NCBI GenBank assembly: GCA_023375785.1
Contig: SZWC01015135.1
Span: forward strand, 8,003 to 35,857
Source of the DNA: Penium margaritaceum
Taxonomy: Eukaryota > Streptophyta > Zygnematophyceae > Desmidiales > Peniaceae
Direction of reading: 5' to 3'
DNA length: 27,855 nt
Part shown: positions 20,293 to 27,818 of the stretch, piece by piece
How the letters are laid out: every line of letters starts with the position of its first letter
How positions within the stretch are numbered: the first letter of the stretch is position 1
Notes under the pieces: generated by a model
What the model saw: only the letters and a program-made list of their open reading frames with translations
What the model was told of the DNA's origin: nothing
The model's database searches: none
Made by a program: the position numbers and the translations under genes

Positions 20293-20793
20293 TCACCCGC
20301 AGAGCAACCCCTGATAGAGGTCTTTCCGGTGCTCGAGGCCACGGCAACCCGCCAATCCCGTGCCTTCTCCAGCACGGCGCATGTGCGGCATGTAGAGGCA
20401 TACACGGCAGCTGTCGTACATTCGCCAACAGGCCGGCGACAACGAGCACACCATCTCGTTTTCATGCGTCAGCAGCATGCGGCCAGCATCGCGATGCATA
20501 AACTGTCGGCATGTCACCACACATGTCCATTGTGGCACATCGGCGGTTCTGCAAACCTGGCATGTTGGCCGTGGTAACATATCCAACATGCCAAAGCGAC
20601 TACCACGGGAGACAATGTACCAAAACAACGCCAAGACACCAAATAGACTTGTAAGGCTGACGTTTTCTATTGGAGGGAAAAGAAATGGGCAAAGAAGTAG
20701 GGCAAACTTGTCCGAGGCGATGACCTGATCAGTCGCCACGGCAATTTGCGACGAAGAGGACAGGTGTAAAAGGCGAGCGACTGTTCCGGACAT
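20293..20793 (-). CDS. Hypothetical Cys-rich membrane-protein-like ORF
   Basis: I chose the ATG at 20793 (MSGTVARLLHLSSSS), which has A at -3; the frame is open back to a stop at 20884-20886. The product is 166 residues. Residues ~30-65 hold two hydrophobic stretches split by PPIENVS (FALLLCPFLFPP and LTSLFGVLALFWYIV). A Cys cluster follows, spaced C-x2-C-x9-C-x3-C-x20-C-x5-C-x6-C-x2-C, which would suit metal binding or disulfides. The local composition is richer in GC than the flanks and not low complexity, unlike most open frames here. The stop (TGA) lies inside GTGAGA, a good splice donor, so this may be an exon rather than a whole gene. Upstream, CAG|GTAGGT near 20890 could end a previous exon. 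I do not recognise the family. Confidence 0.4.
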   Translation of the reverse strand: MSGTVARLLHLSSSSQIAVATDQVIASDKFALLLCPFLFPPIENVSLTSLFGVLALFWYIVSRGSRFGMLDMLPRPTCQVCRTADVPQWTCVVTCRQFMHRDAGRMLLTHENEMVCSLSPACWRMYDSCRVCLYMPHMRRAGEGTGLAGCRGLEHRKDLYQGLLCG

Positions 20794-20839
20794 TATGTTT
20801 AAAAACATGTGACGGCCAGCAATAGCGCATGGCAAACTC

Positions 20840-21853
20840 CGCCAAATCTCGAAAGCGCCAAACTCCGACCTGACGTGAGGGACCTACCTGGTACGCCGGC
20901 TTCACAGCGAATTTTTGAAGGGCAATGTGTATGATAGAATATAAAATTATTGTCGATGTTTGAGTCAAATTCATTCCTGCTAAACCCAACTAATTACGAA
21001 GAACACAACAGGACCTTCGTTCAAACCGTCGTAAATGTGTGAAAGCTAACACGTTAGTATATTACAAACAAGCAGTGCAAACTGTTTTCGAACAAATGAC
21101 GACCAAAATTGCCGGGGCGAAAAGACAATGATTCGGCTGTTCAGGTCGGCTTACTTCTACGACTACCGTAATCAAGGTTGAGCACCCGATAGACTAGGAT
21201 TCACGTAGGTCCAAAACTTCGTAACCTGCCTTGATCCGACAACTCCCATAAGGACATAGCAAAAACTAGGAACATTTGGTCAATATATCCAAAGAATTAT
21301 GATTGAAGGAAAGGAAGAGGACAAAAAATCCATAAAATAAACCCTGCCTCCAAGATCTTGGCTATGTTTCAACCAAGGTACATCACAAACCCCTTTTAAA
21401 CGGAAATAATATCTAAAAAATAATTACAGGCAATATTGATCAGATTTTTTCCATTAATGTGACATATAGAAGCATTCATGTATGTTTAGAAAAACTTCAT
21501 TTTATAAAGCAAGCATATATCATTCTAACGAATGGAAAAAATATATTTTTTCCTCACGAATAGAATTTGAAATATGTCATGGAGCTGAGGAAATCGTGAC
21601 CAAATTGAATTGGATTAATTCACATGGGACTTTAACCAATGCCTTATGTTTTTGATTTTGATGTTTGGAAGAGTAATTTGGGTATTTTTACTATATTACA
21701 ATGCTGAAATGATTGTTTCTATTAGGAGGGCTTGATGTCATAAATTCACATATATATAAAAATGCATGAAATGAAATGTAAAAACAAAAAATTTAGGTCA
21801 CAAATGATTCAATTAATTCTCTCTCTTCAACTCACATGTGTTTTTAAACGTAT
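20840..21853. other. Spacer with no supported gene
   Basis: Mixed-composition sequence to about 21250, then AT-rich to the TRIM. Apart from the possible splice donor near 20890 on the minus strand, I see no coding or RNA signal. Confidence 0.45.
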
Positions 21854-21858
21854 AAAGA

Positions 21859-22019
21859 TGTAACAGATTCGAGAGAATCCTTGACCGACAAGGCCAAAAC
21901 CGCGGTGCTTGAGGGTCTCCGAACCTCAAGGCATTGCGTCTCACCGCCCAAAGTCCAAGGTGACCCCGCTCGAGCCACGTGGCTCCTTCGACCAATCGGC
22001 ATGGCACTACCACGCTACA
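21859..22019 (-). repeat. 3' LTR of the TRIM
   Basis: 161 bp, with the intact palindrome GAGCCACGTGGCTC at 21972-21985. Its inverted repeat around GCTTGAGGGTC has two mismatches. Confidence 0.95.
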
Positions 22020-22028
22020 ATCCCCCCG
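22020..22028 (-). other. TRIM polypurine tract
   Basis: CGGGGGGAT on the minus strand, directly before the TGTAGCG of the 3' LTR. Confidence 0.88.
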
Positions 22029-22072
22029 TTAAGAGTGACAGCCGCCTCGGCATATCCTGTAATCCTGACGTG

Positions 22073-22083
22073 GGATTCGAGCC
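22073..22083 (-). other. T-arm / Pol III B-box-like sequence next to the primer site
   Basis: Read on the minus strand, GGCTCGAATCC matches the B-box consensus GGTTCGAnTCC at all but one position. TGGG-CTCGAAT-CCCA (22071-22085) forms a tRNA T-arm-like 4-bp stem and 7-nt loop. It may be an extension of primer tRNA pairing into the T-arm, because the T-loop is nearly self-complementary. Confidence 0.4.
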
Positions 22084-22088
22084 CAAGA

Positions 22089-22100
22089 GCTCTGATACCA
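22089..22100 (-). other. TRIM primer-binding site (tRNA-iMet)
   Basis: TGGTATCAGAGC on the minus strand, one base inside the 5' LTR. It is identical to the primer site of the 8.2-kb element at 4836-4847. Confidence 0.95.
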
Positions 22101-22101
22101 A

Positions 22102-22262
22102 TGTAACGGATTCGACGGAATCCTTGATCGACTAGGCCAAAACTGCGATGCTTGAGGGTCTCCGACCCTCAAGCCATCCCGTCTCACCGCCCATAGTCCC
22201 AGGTGACCCCACTCGGGCCACGTGGCTCCTTCGACCGGTCGGCATGGCACTGCCACGTTACA
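22102..22262 (-). repeat. 5' LTR of the TRIM
   Basis: 161 bp. The 11-bp stem-loop (GCTTGAGGGTC / GACCCTCAAGC) is perfect here. The CACGTG core is kept but one arm base of the longer palindrome is mutated. Confidence 0.95.
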
Positions 22263-22267
22263 AAAGA

Positions 22268-23395
22268 TAATGTTTTGGATGAAAATAAAGTTCAAAAATT
22301 CTACAATAGATACAAAATGACAAAAATTTTATGAATGATTTTCATGAATAAATTGTGAGATTTTAGATTAAGCAAATTAGTAATGCGTATTATTTACATA
22401 AATTGAATATAGATTTCTAGTTCTAATTTGCGTCTTTTTCTAATGTGTAAAAACTATGCATTTCGGATTTAGTTATTATACAATTTAGAAATTTAAATTA
22501 CTTACCTAATGGTAGGAAAATATGTATTTAATAACTTTTAAGGGATATACGAATGGTATAATATATAAATTATACATAATTTTTGGCGTGAAGGCTCTTC
22601 ATGGACAAATTCAATGTAAAAACGTGATCAAAACTTTCAGCATTTTGAGAAATACATTCATATAAATTTAATTTTTAAAATATGCAATAAATTGTGAAAT
22701 AAAAGTATTTTTATTAGGAGAATAAAGGGCTTGAAAGTGGATTAATGTGTTATGAATAAGAAGGTGCCAAGTTTGAAATTAAAAGCAAAATTCTTTTGTG
22801 TGGTTTAAGGGGTTGAAAAATATAGTATTAGTGTGATGAGAAAATGGAGGAATATTCCTTTGAATTACGTTCAATTTAAGGAGCGCTTTTTTGCTCAATT
22901 TTTTAAAAAAAGGTTTTTAGTCAATACTTATGAGATGGAAGGAAACCCTGTTTTCCTACTTCTATTATGGATTTTGGAGTTCAAAATGTAGAGTATGCCA
23001 TGGATATTTCCAATAAAGATTTGAGCTATTTATTGAGTATCATATGTTATGGTCAATTTAAGTTAATGAGGCTAAAAATGCTATCCTCCTTTGCTTTTAC
23101 CTTTGAATTAGTGCTATTTTGGCTTGGGAATTTGATGTCCTTTCAGCCACCATCAAAGCACCACACACGCCCTTTCCTTCATAAGGGCGCAGATAAGAGC
23201 GAGTCTGAGCACAGGTTGGTTTTTGATCTAACGAAATCATAATTAAGGGGTGGTATAAAATGTTTGTTTGTTACAAAATGGGCGAAATGGCTGATATATC
23301 CGCGCAAGCGTCAACAAAAGCCTGAGATATTGGTAACTTAAATATAAACTGTTTCATATCCATTAAGTGAAAAAAAACAACGCCATATCTATTTT
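22268..23395. other. AT-rich spacer
   Basis: Strongly AT-rich. The one longer open frame (22967-23242, +, 91 codons) has no recognisable domain or supporting signals. No repeat or RNA gene is seen. Confidence 0.5.
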
Positions 23396-23399
23396 TATG

Positions 23400-23825
23400 G
23401 CCATGCCCGATCAGCGACTGAAGTCGCCGATCAAGCGAAGCGAGGGGGGTGATGTGTCACCTCCGTCGCTCCCCCACCGTCCCCCTCTCCTCGTGAGAAT
23501 CGCGATTGAGCGAAAACGCCTTTTTCAAAAATGTTGTACGGAGAAGCAAACCCCTTTTTCTATCCATTCAAACCGCTTTTTAACCCTACCCCAAATTACA
23601 CTCGTGGTTTAGGGTTTTATTTTTGCGCGGGCTCCTGCTGGGCTCCGCGGTAGCGGGGCCTTGCAGGTTCCCTTTCAACGCATGGGGTGTTTTTGACCCC
23701 CCACCCAAAAATATCGGAAACCTTTGGGAGAAAAGTCGCAAACCCCTCAATAGAGGGGTTTGTGATTTTTCTCTCATGTTGACGACATTAACATGTTGTC
23801 GTTGGATGGCATGCGACGTCAACAT
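23400..23825 (-). repeat. Hairpin-chain repeat, copy 3 (inverted, lacks the long foldback)
   Basis: Read on the minus strand the order is as in copies 1 and 2: H0 23777-23824 (TGTTGACG / CGTCAACA, perfect 8 bp); H1 23740-23761 (AAACCCCTC / GAGGGGTTT, perfect); a weaker H1b 23685-23706 (GGGTG / CACCC); H2 23634-23667 (CCTGC / GCAGG with inner pairing); H4 23405-23436 (GCTTGATC / GATCGGGC, two G-T wobbles on the minus strand, then GCGA / TCGC). Where copies 1 and 2 have H3, this copy runs straight through. The words CCATGCGTTGAAAGGGAA and CTACCGCGG are shared. Confidence 0.8.
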
Positions 23826-24260
23826 AGCGCGTACATTCGGATATAGCTTATTTTTTTGCGTTCTCGCTTGATATAGCATTAATAAAGAAGCGAAACGTTC
23901 TGAAATCGGATATGATGTGGTTAATGTGTTAAACGTGGATATGGCGGTAGATGTCAAGAATTCTGTGGGTATATGGTCACTTCCCCGTTGCAAAATGCTC
24001 CATTCTAAAAGTTGTGAAGGCGGTCTAGGCATTTTCTGACCCGCTTTCTTCTGCCGATGGTAGTCCTCCAACTTGTGAACAGAGAGGAACACGTCCTTGG
24101 CATCGCGCGCCGGTCGTCAGCCTCAAGTGCCGCCTCCGACTTTTTCGCGCCGCTCCTGCTGATGCGGGCTCGCTTGATTGGTCGATTCGCTCAGCGAGTG
24201 CTCCTCGGCGTGTGGATGCGTCACGGTGTCGCAGTCGTGCGCTTAGTGATGGTTCCATGA
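23826..24260 (-). other. Possible coding remnant, unrecognised
   Basis: On the minus strand the frame gives KKSEAALEADDRRA and then, after an apparent shift at a CGGCGCGCG run, RDAKDVFLSVHKLEDYHRQK (about 24150-24030). The Lys/Glu-rich character looks protein-like, but no single frame is open across it and I recognise no family. Confidence 0.2.
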
Positions 24261-24317
24261 GTCGCGGCTACGGAGCCCGCTGCTGAGCAACAGAGCGAGC
24301 AAAAGCACGCAGGTTAT

Positions 24318-24480
24318 CTACTGCGGTTAAAGCAGCAGCAACAGCAGCAGCAGCGACAGCAACAGCAGCAGCAGCAACAGCAACAGCAGCAGCAGCACGA
24401 GCAGCAGCAGCACCAGCAGCAGCGGCGGCGGCAGCATCAGCAGCAGCAGCAGCGCCAGCAGTACAAGTAGCGACAGCGGC
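24318..24480 (+). repeat. CAG/CAA trinucleotide repeat
   Basis: A long impure (CAG)n tract with CAA, CGA and CAC interruptions. In the frame opening after 24258 it reads as poly-Gln (…GYLLRLKQQQQQQQRQQQ…QQYK) to a TAG near 24472, with no ATG. It could be a 5' UTR or an alternative upstream exon of the BTB gene, or just a repeat. Confidence 0.8.
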
Positions 24481-24629
24481 GGAGGCAGCAGACGCAGGCT
24501 TCGCAGTAGCAACAGCACAAGCTGCAACAACCGCAGGAACAAGACCAGCATTGGGGACAGCAGTAGCTGGATCATCGGCAACAGCAGCTGCATCATCCAC
24601 AGCAGTAGCTGCAGGAGGAGAGAGGGGCG

Positions 24630-25173
24630 ATGAGACGTGCCTCAATTCCTCCGAGCGAAGCATCACCAGCATCACCAGCTGCAGTATCAGCAAGCATAGC
24701 GGTTGCAGCGGCAAACGCCGCCACCCCAGCTTTCGCCGACGACGACTCTGTCGGCGCCGGCGGCAGTAGGCACGCCGACGCAGCAGAGCGCAGCAGCAGT
24801 GCCGAAGACGAAGCAAGGGCGAGGGGAGTTACCTCCCCCGAGCCCAACCCCTTCACGCTCTTGCCGACCACAGGGGTCGTGAGTGCAGTGGACGTCGAAA
24901 GCCACTGGCCCTTGGGCGGCCGCAGCGGTAGCTGCTGCGGACGCGGCGGCGGCGGCGGCGGCGACAGCGCCGGCGGCATAGTTGCGATGGTTGGGGACAA
25001 GGCGAGCGCGGGTGCTGCTGCAGCTTCTGCCGCTGCCTCTGCGTGCAGCACCGAGGCGGTGTGTTCGGCTGCTGCCGCCGATGCTGCGCTGCGGCCTGCC
25101 GCGGACTCGATGCTGGACCCGTGCTCGCACGCGCACGTGCACGAGCTGCCGTCGCGCGTGCGGCTCAGCGTAG
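24630..25173 (+). CDS. KCTD-type BTB/POZ protein gene, exon 1
   Basis: This exon encodes the N-terminus and the first strand of a potassium-channel-tetramerisation (T1/KCTD) BTB domain. Proteins of this class oligomerise and often act as adaptors; some bind cullin-3. I start at the ATG at 24630 (MRRASIPPSEASPASP), the first in frame after a TAG at 24606. Residues 1-165 are Ala/Ser/Gly-rich and probably disordered. The last residues, HELPSRVRLSVG, match the family start (V-R-L-N-V-G-G, here Ser for Asn). The exon ends GTA-G before GTGCGT at 25174. The leftover G joins GT at the start of exon 2 (27302) to make Gly, restoring the Gly-Gly motif in phase. An upstream exon entering at CTGCAG|GAGGAG (24609-24614) is the main alternative for the start. 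An Ala-rich antisense open frame is a shadow. Confidence 0.72.
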
Positions 25174-25320
25174 GTGCGTGCGTGTGCGTGTGCGCGTGTG
25201 CTTGCGCTGGGATCTTGCTTTGTTTGTTTGTTGTATTGCTGCGTTGTTTATGTGTTTCTAAAGCTTGCCCTAACCTTCCCGCTGCCCTTTCCTGCCGTGT
25301 GGTGCACTGCACTGCCCCTC

Positions 25321-26115
25321 GCTGCCCTGTGCTGCCCTGCGCTGCCCTGTGCTGCCCTGCGCTGCCCTGCGCTGCCCTGCGCTGCCCTGCGCTGCCCTGC
25401 GCTGCCCTGCGCTGCGCTGTGCTGCCCTGTGCTGCCCTGTGCTGCCCTGTGCTGCCCTGCGCTGCCCTGTGCTGCCCTGCGCTGCCCTGCGCTGCCCTGC
25501 GCTGCCCTGCGCTGCCCTGCGCTGCCCTGCGCTGCCCTGTGCTGCCCTGCGCTGCCCTGCGCTGCCCTGCGCTACCTAGCGCTGCGCTCCGCTACGCTGC
25601 CCTTGCTGTGCTGCAGTGCCCTTCGCTGCCCTGCACTGCCCTGTGCTGTCGTGTGCTGCCATGGACTTGCCCTGCACTGAGCTGAACTGCCATGCGCTGC
25701 ACTGCAGTGCCCTGCGCTGCGCTGCCCTGCGCTGCCCTGTGCTGCGCTGCGTGGCGTGCTGCGCTGCGCTGCCCTGCACTGCACTTCGCTGCGCTGGCTG
25801 CGCTGCAATGCTCCGCGCTGCCCTGCGCTGCCCTGCGCTGCCTTGCGCTGCTCTGCCATGCAGTGCGCCATTCTGCGCTGCACTGCCCTGACCTGCCTGC
25901 CTTGCGCTGCGCTGCGCTGAGCTGTGCTGCGCTGCCCTGCCCTTTGCTGCACTGAGCTGCTCTGCCCTGCCCTTTGCTGCCCTGCCCTGCGCTGCCCTGC
26001 GCTGCCCTGCGCTGCGCAGCGCTGCCCTGCGCTGCACTGCACTTGGTTGTCAGAATCGCACTGTATTCTACTGCACCGTGCTGCACTGCACTGGATTGCG
26101 CTGCATGGGACGTTG
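25321..26115 (+). repeat. 10-bp GCTGCCCTGC/T minisatellite
   Basis: Twenty-five decamers run in perfect phase from 25321 to 25570, mostly GCTGCCCTGC or GCTGCCCTGT. Diverged GCTG-rich sequence then decays to about 26115. It is intronic. The Cys/Ala/Pro-rich open frames on both strands are pure artefacts of the repeat. Confidence 0.95.
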
Positions 26116-26136
26116 CTGTGTCTGCACACCTCTGCA

Positions 26137-26215
26137 CTATGCTGATGCTAGGGCATGTTGATGTCGGTGGCGCTCATGCTGACGCTAACACTGACGCCGA
26201 TGATGATGATGATTA
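26137..26215 (+). repeat. GATGCT/GACGCT-rich short repeat
   Basis: Words such as GCTGATGCT, TGTTGATGTC, GCTGACGCTAACACTGACG and (GAT)n follow one another. A related patch recurs at 27054-27085 (ACTGATGTTGACGCTAATGC) just outside the right end of the MITE. Confidence 0.6.
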
Positions 26216-26587
26216 TGCTGGTGCTTTTGGGGGACACCAACACGGTACCCATGTTGCAAACTTTTGTGGGCCAAAACTTCTGGCCTTGAAAATTTTGGAG
26301 GGAAATTTGGGGCTCCCTCAGGAGAAAAACTGCAGAAAAATTGGCCTCTCCAAAGATGGACAAAAATATTATGAATTGAAAATTTTCTGACCAAGTTTCA
26401 CCCATGTTGGGGTCAGATTCCAGCTCAGGAGTAGTCATTCACCCCCAAGAAGCCTCCCCCTTTTGACCCCAAAATTAGGTAAAATGTTAAAATTGTAAGA
26501 TTTTAAATCCTGAAATCCAAGGCATCCTTGGCCAAAATTTCGGCATGTTTCAGGCGGATGTTTTGTGGCTTAAATTAGTGGAAATTA

Positions 26588-27033
26588 CCGTACTAGTACG
26601 TGAAAGGTTGAGGCAAAAATGAAAAAGTACGACGAAAAAGTGTGGTGGAGGTGTGGGTATTTGGGACAAAGACAAAATCCTGGCAGGGCATTCGACACAA
26701 GGAGAAACTAGAACATAGGTGTGATGTCAACTCCACATGTGCGCACTTCTCTCGCACTTCGTTGTTCGAAGTTTGAATTTTGAGTGCCGCACAAACGAGC
26801 ATCTAGTGCGGTCGCCTGCTTGCAGTCGCGCTGCTTGTCGCTCAACCACGTCGCTACACCAACGTCTCTCACAAGTGTCGAATGTGAACAGTGCTGGTGA
26901 ACCAAAATACAAAATACCCATATGACCAGAAACCAGGATTGGGGACAAACCCAAATAAAGCCATTGAAAATAGGGACAAAGACAAAAAAATGGTCAAAAC
27001 ATTAATTAAACCACCTTTCACGTCCTAGTATGG
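26588..27033. mobile_element. Candidate MITE with 21-bp TIRs and TA target duplication
   Basis: The left end 26588-26608 (CCGTACTAGTACGTGAAAGG plus T) and the reverse complement of 27013-27033 agree at 19 of 21 positions. TA lies directly outside each end (26586-26587 and 27034-27035), as for Tc1/mariner-type transposition. The 446-bp interior encodes nothing recognisable and contains a direct repeat GGGACAAAGACAAAA (26663-26677 and 26973-26987). It lies inside the BTB gene's intron. Confidence 0.72.
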
Positions 27034-27190
27034 TACTGGAATCCGCATCAGAGGATACTGATGTTGACGCTAATGCTGATGCATGCATGTATGCATGGCG
27101 CATGTGCTTGTGCGTTCGTGCTTGTGTGCGTCCATATGCGTGGCCGTAGGGCATGGGAGTGCGGGTGCCTCTGCGCCTCCGCTTGTGGTT

Positions 27191-27262
27191 CATGCATGTG
27201 GTGGTTCATGCATGTGGTGGTTCATGCATGTGGTGGTTCATGCATGTGGTGGTTCATGCATG
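27191..27262 (+). repeat. 16-bp tandem array (CATGCATGTGGTGGTT)
   Basis: CATGCATG recurs at 27191, 27207, 27223, 27239 and 27255, an exact 16-bp period over four full units plus a partial. CATGCATG is also the core of the plant RY element. The array ends about 40 bp before the splice acceptor. Confidence 0.93.
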
Positions 27263-27301
27263 CGTGCGTGGGGGGAGAGAGGGAGAGGGTGTGTGTTGCA
27301 G

Positions 27302-27411
27302 GTGGCAAGTTGTACGAGACGACGGTGGAAACGCTGACACAGAGGGAGACGGAGTCCATGCTGGCCATCATGTTCAGCGGCAGACACCATCTGCACCTCG
27401 ACCCACAAAAG
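27302..27411 (+). CDS. KCTD-type BTB/POZ protein gene, exon 2
   Basis: This 110-nt exon encodes the diagnostic core of a KCTD-type BTB domain. Its first two bases complete the split Gly codon from exon 1, followed by GKLYETTVETLTQRETES, MLAIMFSGRH and HLHLDPQK (36 residues). The family pattern is G-G-x-x-[FY]-x-T-[TS]-x-x-T-L then [DE]-S-M-L-A-x-M-F-S-G-R-H, and all of it is present. It is bounded by TTGCAG at 27301 and AAG|GTGCAT at 27411-27412. The expected continuation (the G-x-x-F-I-D-R-D-G strand) is not in the remaining 440 bp, so the third exon lies beyond the window. Plant FIP2-like and animal KCTD proteins share this motif. Which subfamily this is cannot be settled from half a domain. 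Confidence 0.85.
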
Positions 27412-27818
27412 GTGCATATATGGCGCATTGCTGTGGAAATGCAATTCAATCCCGCCTCCCTCCTCCTCCCCCCCACAATCCATTTCCGTGTCTCCTTCCA
27501 TCCATCCATGCCAGTGTGCTTTCACTCTGTTTTGTACTCAAACTGGGTCAAGTTCACCACTTGCTGTTGCGGGGGTGTGCGACGCATAAGCCTTGGAAAT
27601 CGTGTCGCGCGCAACCAAAAACACACACACGCACGCACATGCACACGCACACGCACACGCGTACGCACACGCGCACGCGCACGCACACGCGCACGCGCAC
27701 CCGCACGCGCACACACACACACACACACAGATATACACACACACATACACATACACACACATACAGAAATACACACACACACACACACATACAAACACAC
27801 ACACATACACACACATAC

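Larger units (their letters stand above)
21859..22262 (-). mobile_element. Complete TRIM retrotransposon (404 bp)
   Basis: Two 161-bp direct repeats (21859-22019 and 22102-22262) begin TGTA and end TACA on either strand and enclose an 82-bp interior. On the minus strand the 5' LTR is followed after one base by TGGTATCAGAGC (22089-22100), and CGGGGGGAT (22020-22028) abuts the 3' LTR. AAAGA flanks both ends (21854-21858 and 22263-22267). No coding capacity exists, so it must be mobilised in trans. By hand the LTRs differ at about 19 of 161 positions, so it is old. The same LTR family supplies the solo LTR at 18182-18342. Confidence 0.96.
25174..27301 (+). other. Intron of the BTB gene (2128 bp)
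   Basis: It begins GTGCGTGCG at 25174 and ends GTGTTGCAG at 27301. The phase-1 join is required by the BTB reading frame on both sides. It contains the 10-bp satellite, a GATGCT-rich patch, a TA-flanked MITE and a 16-bp tandem array that ends about 40 bp before the acceptor. Confidence 0.75.

Noticed and set aside
22967..23242. 91-codon + strand open frame
   Set aside because: It is in AT-rich spacer with no recognisable domain, splice signals or compositional difference from its surroundings.
24630..24760. FADDD string resembling the reverse transcriptase catalytic motif
   Set aside because: It lies in an Ala/Ser-rich low-complexity exon with none of the flanking RT motifs.
24593..25312. 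239-codon Ala/Pro-rich minus-strand frame
   Set aside because: It is the antisense shadow of BTB exon 1, whose coding sense is fixed by the in-phase join to the KCTD core in exon 2.
25300..26140. Several Cys/Ala/Pro-rich or Gln/Ala/Ser-rich frames of 150-185 codons on both strands
   Set aside because: They are translations of the 10-bp GCTGCCCTGC repeat, open in several frames at once.
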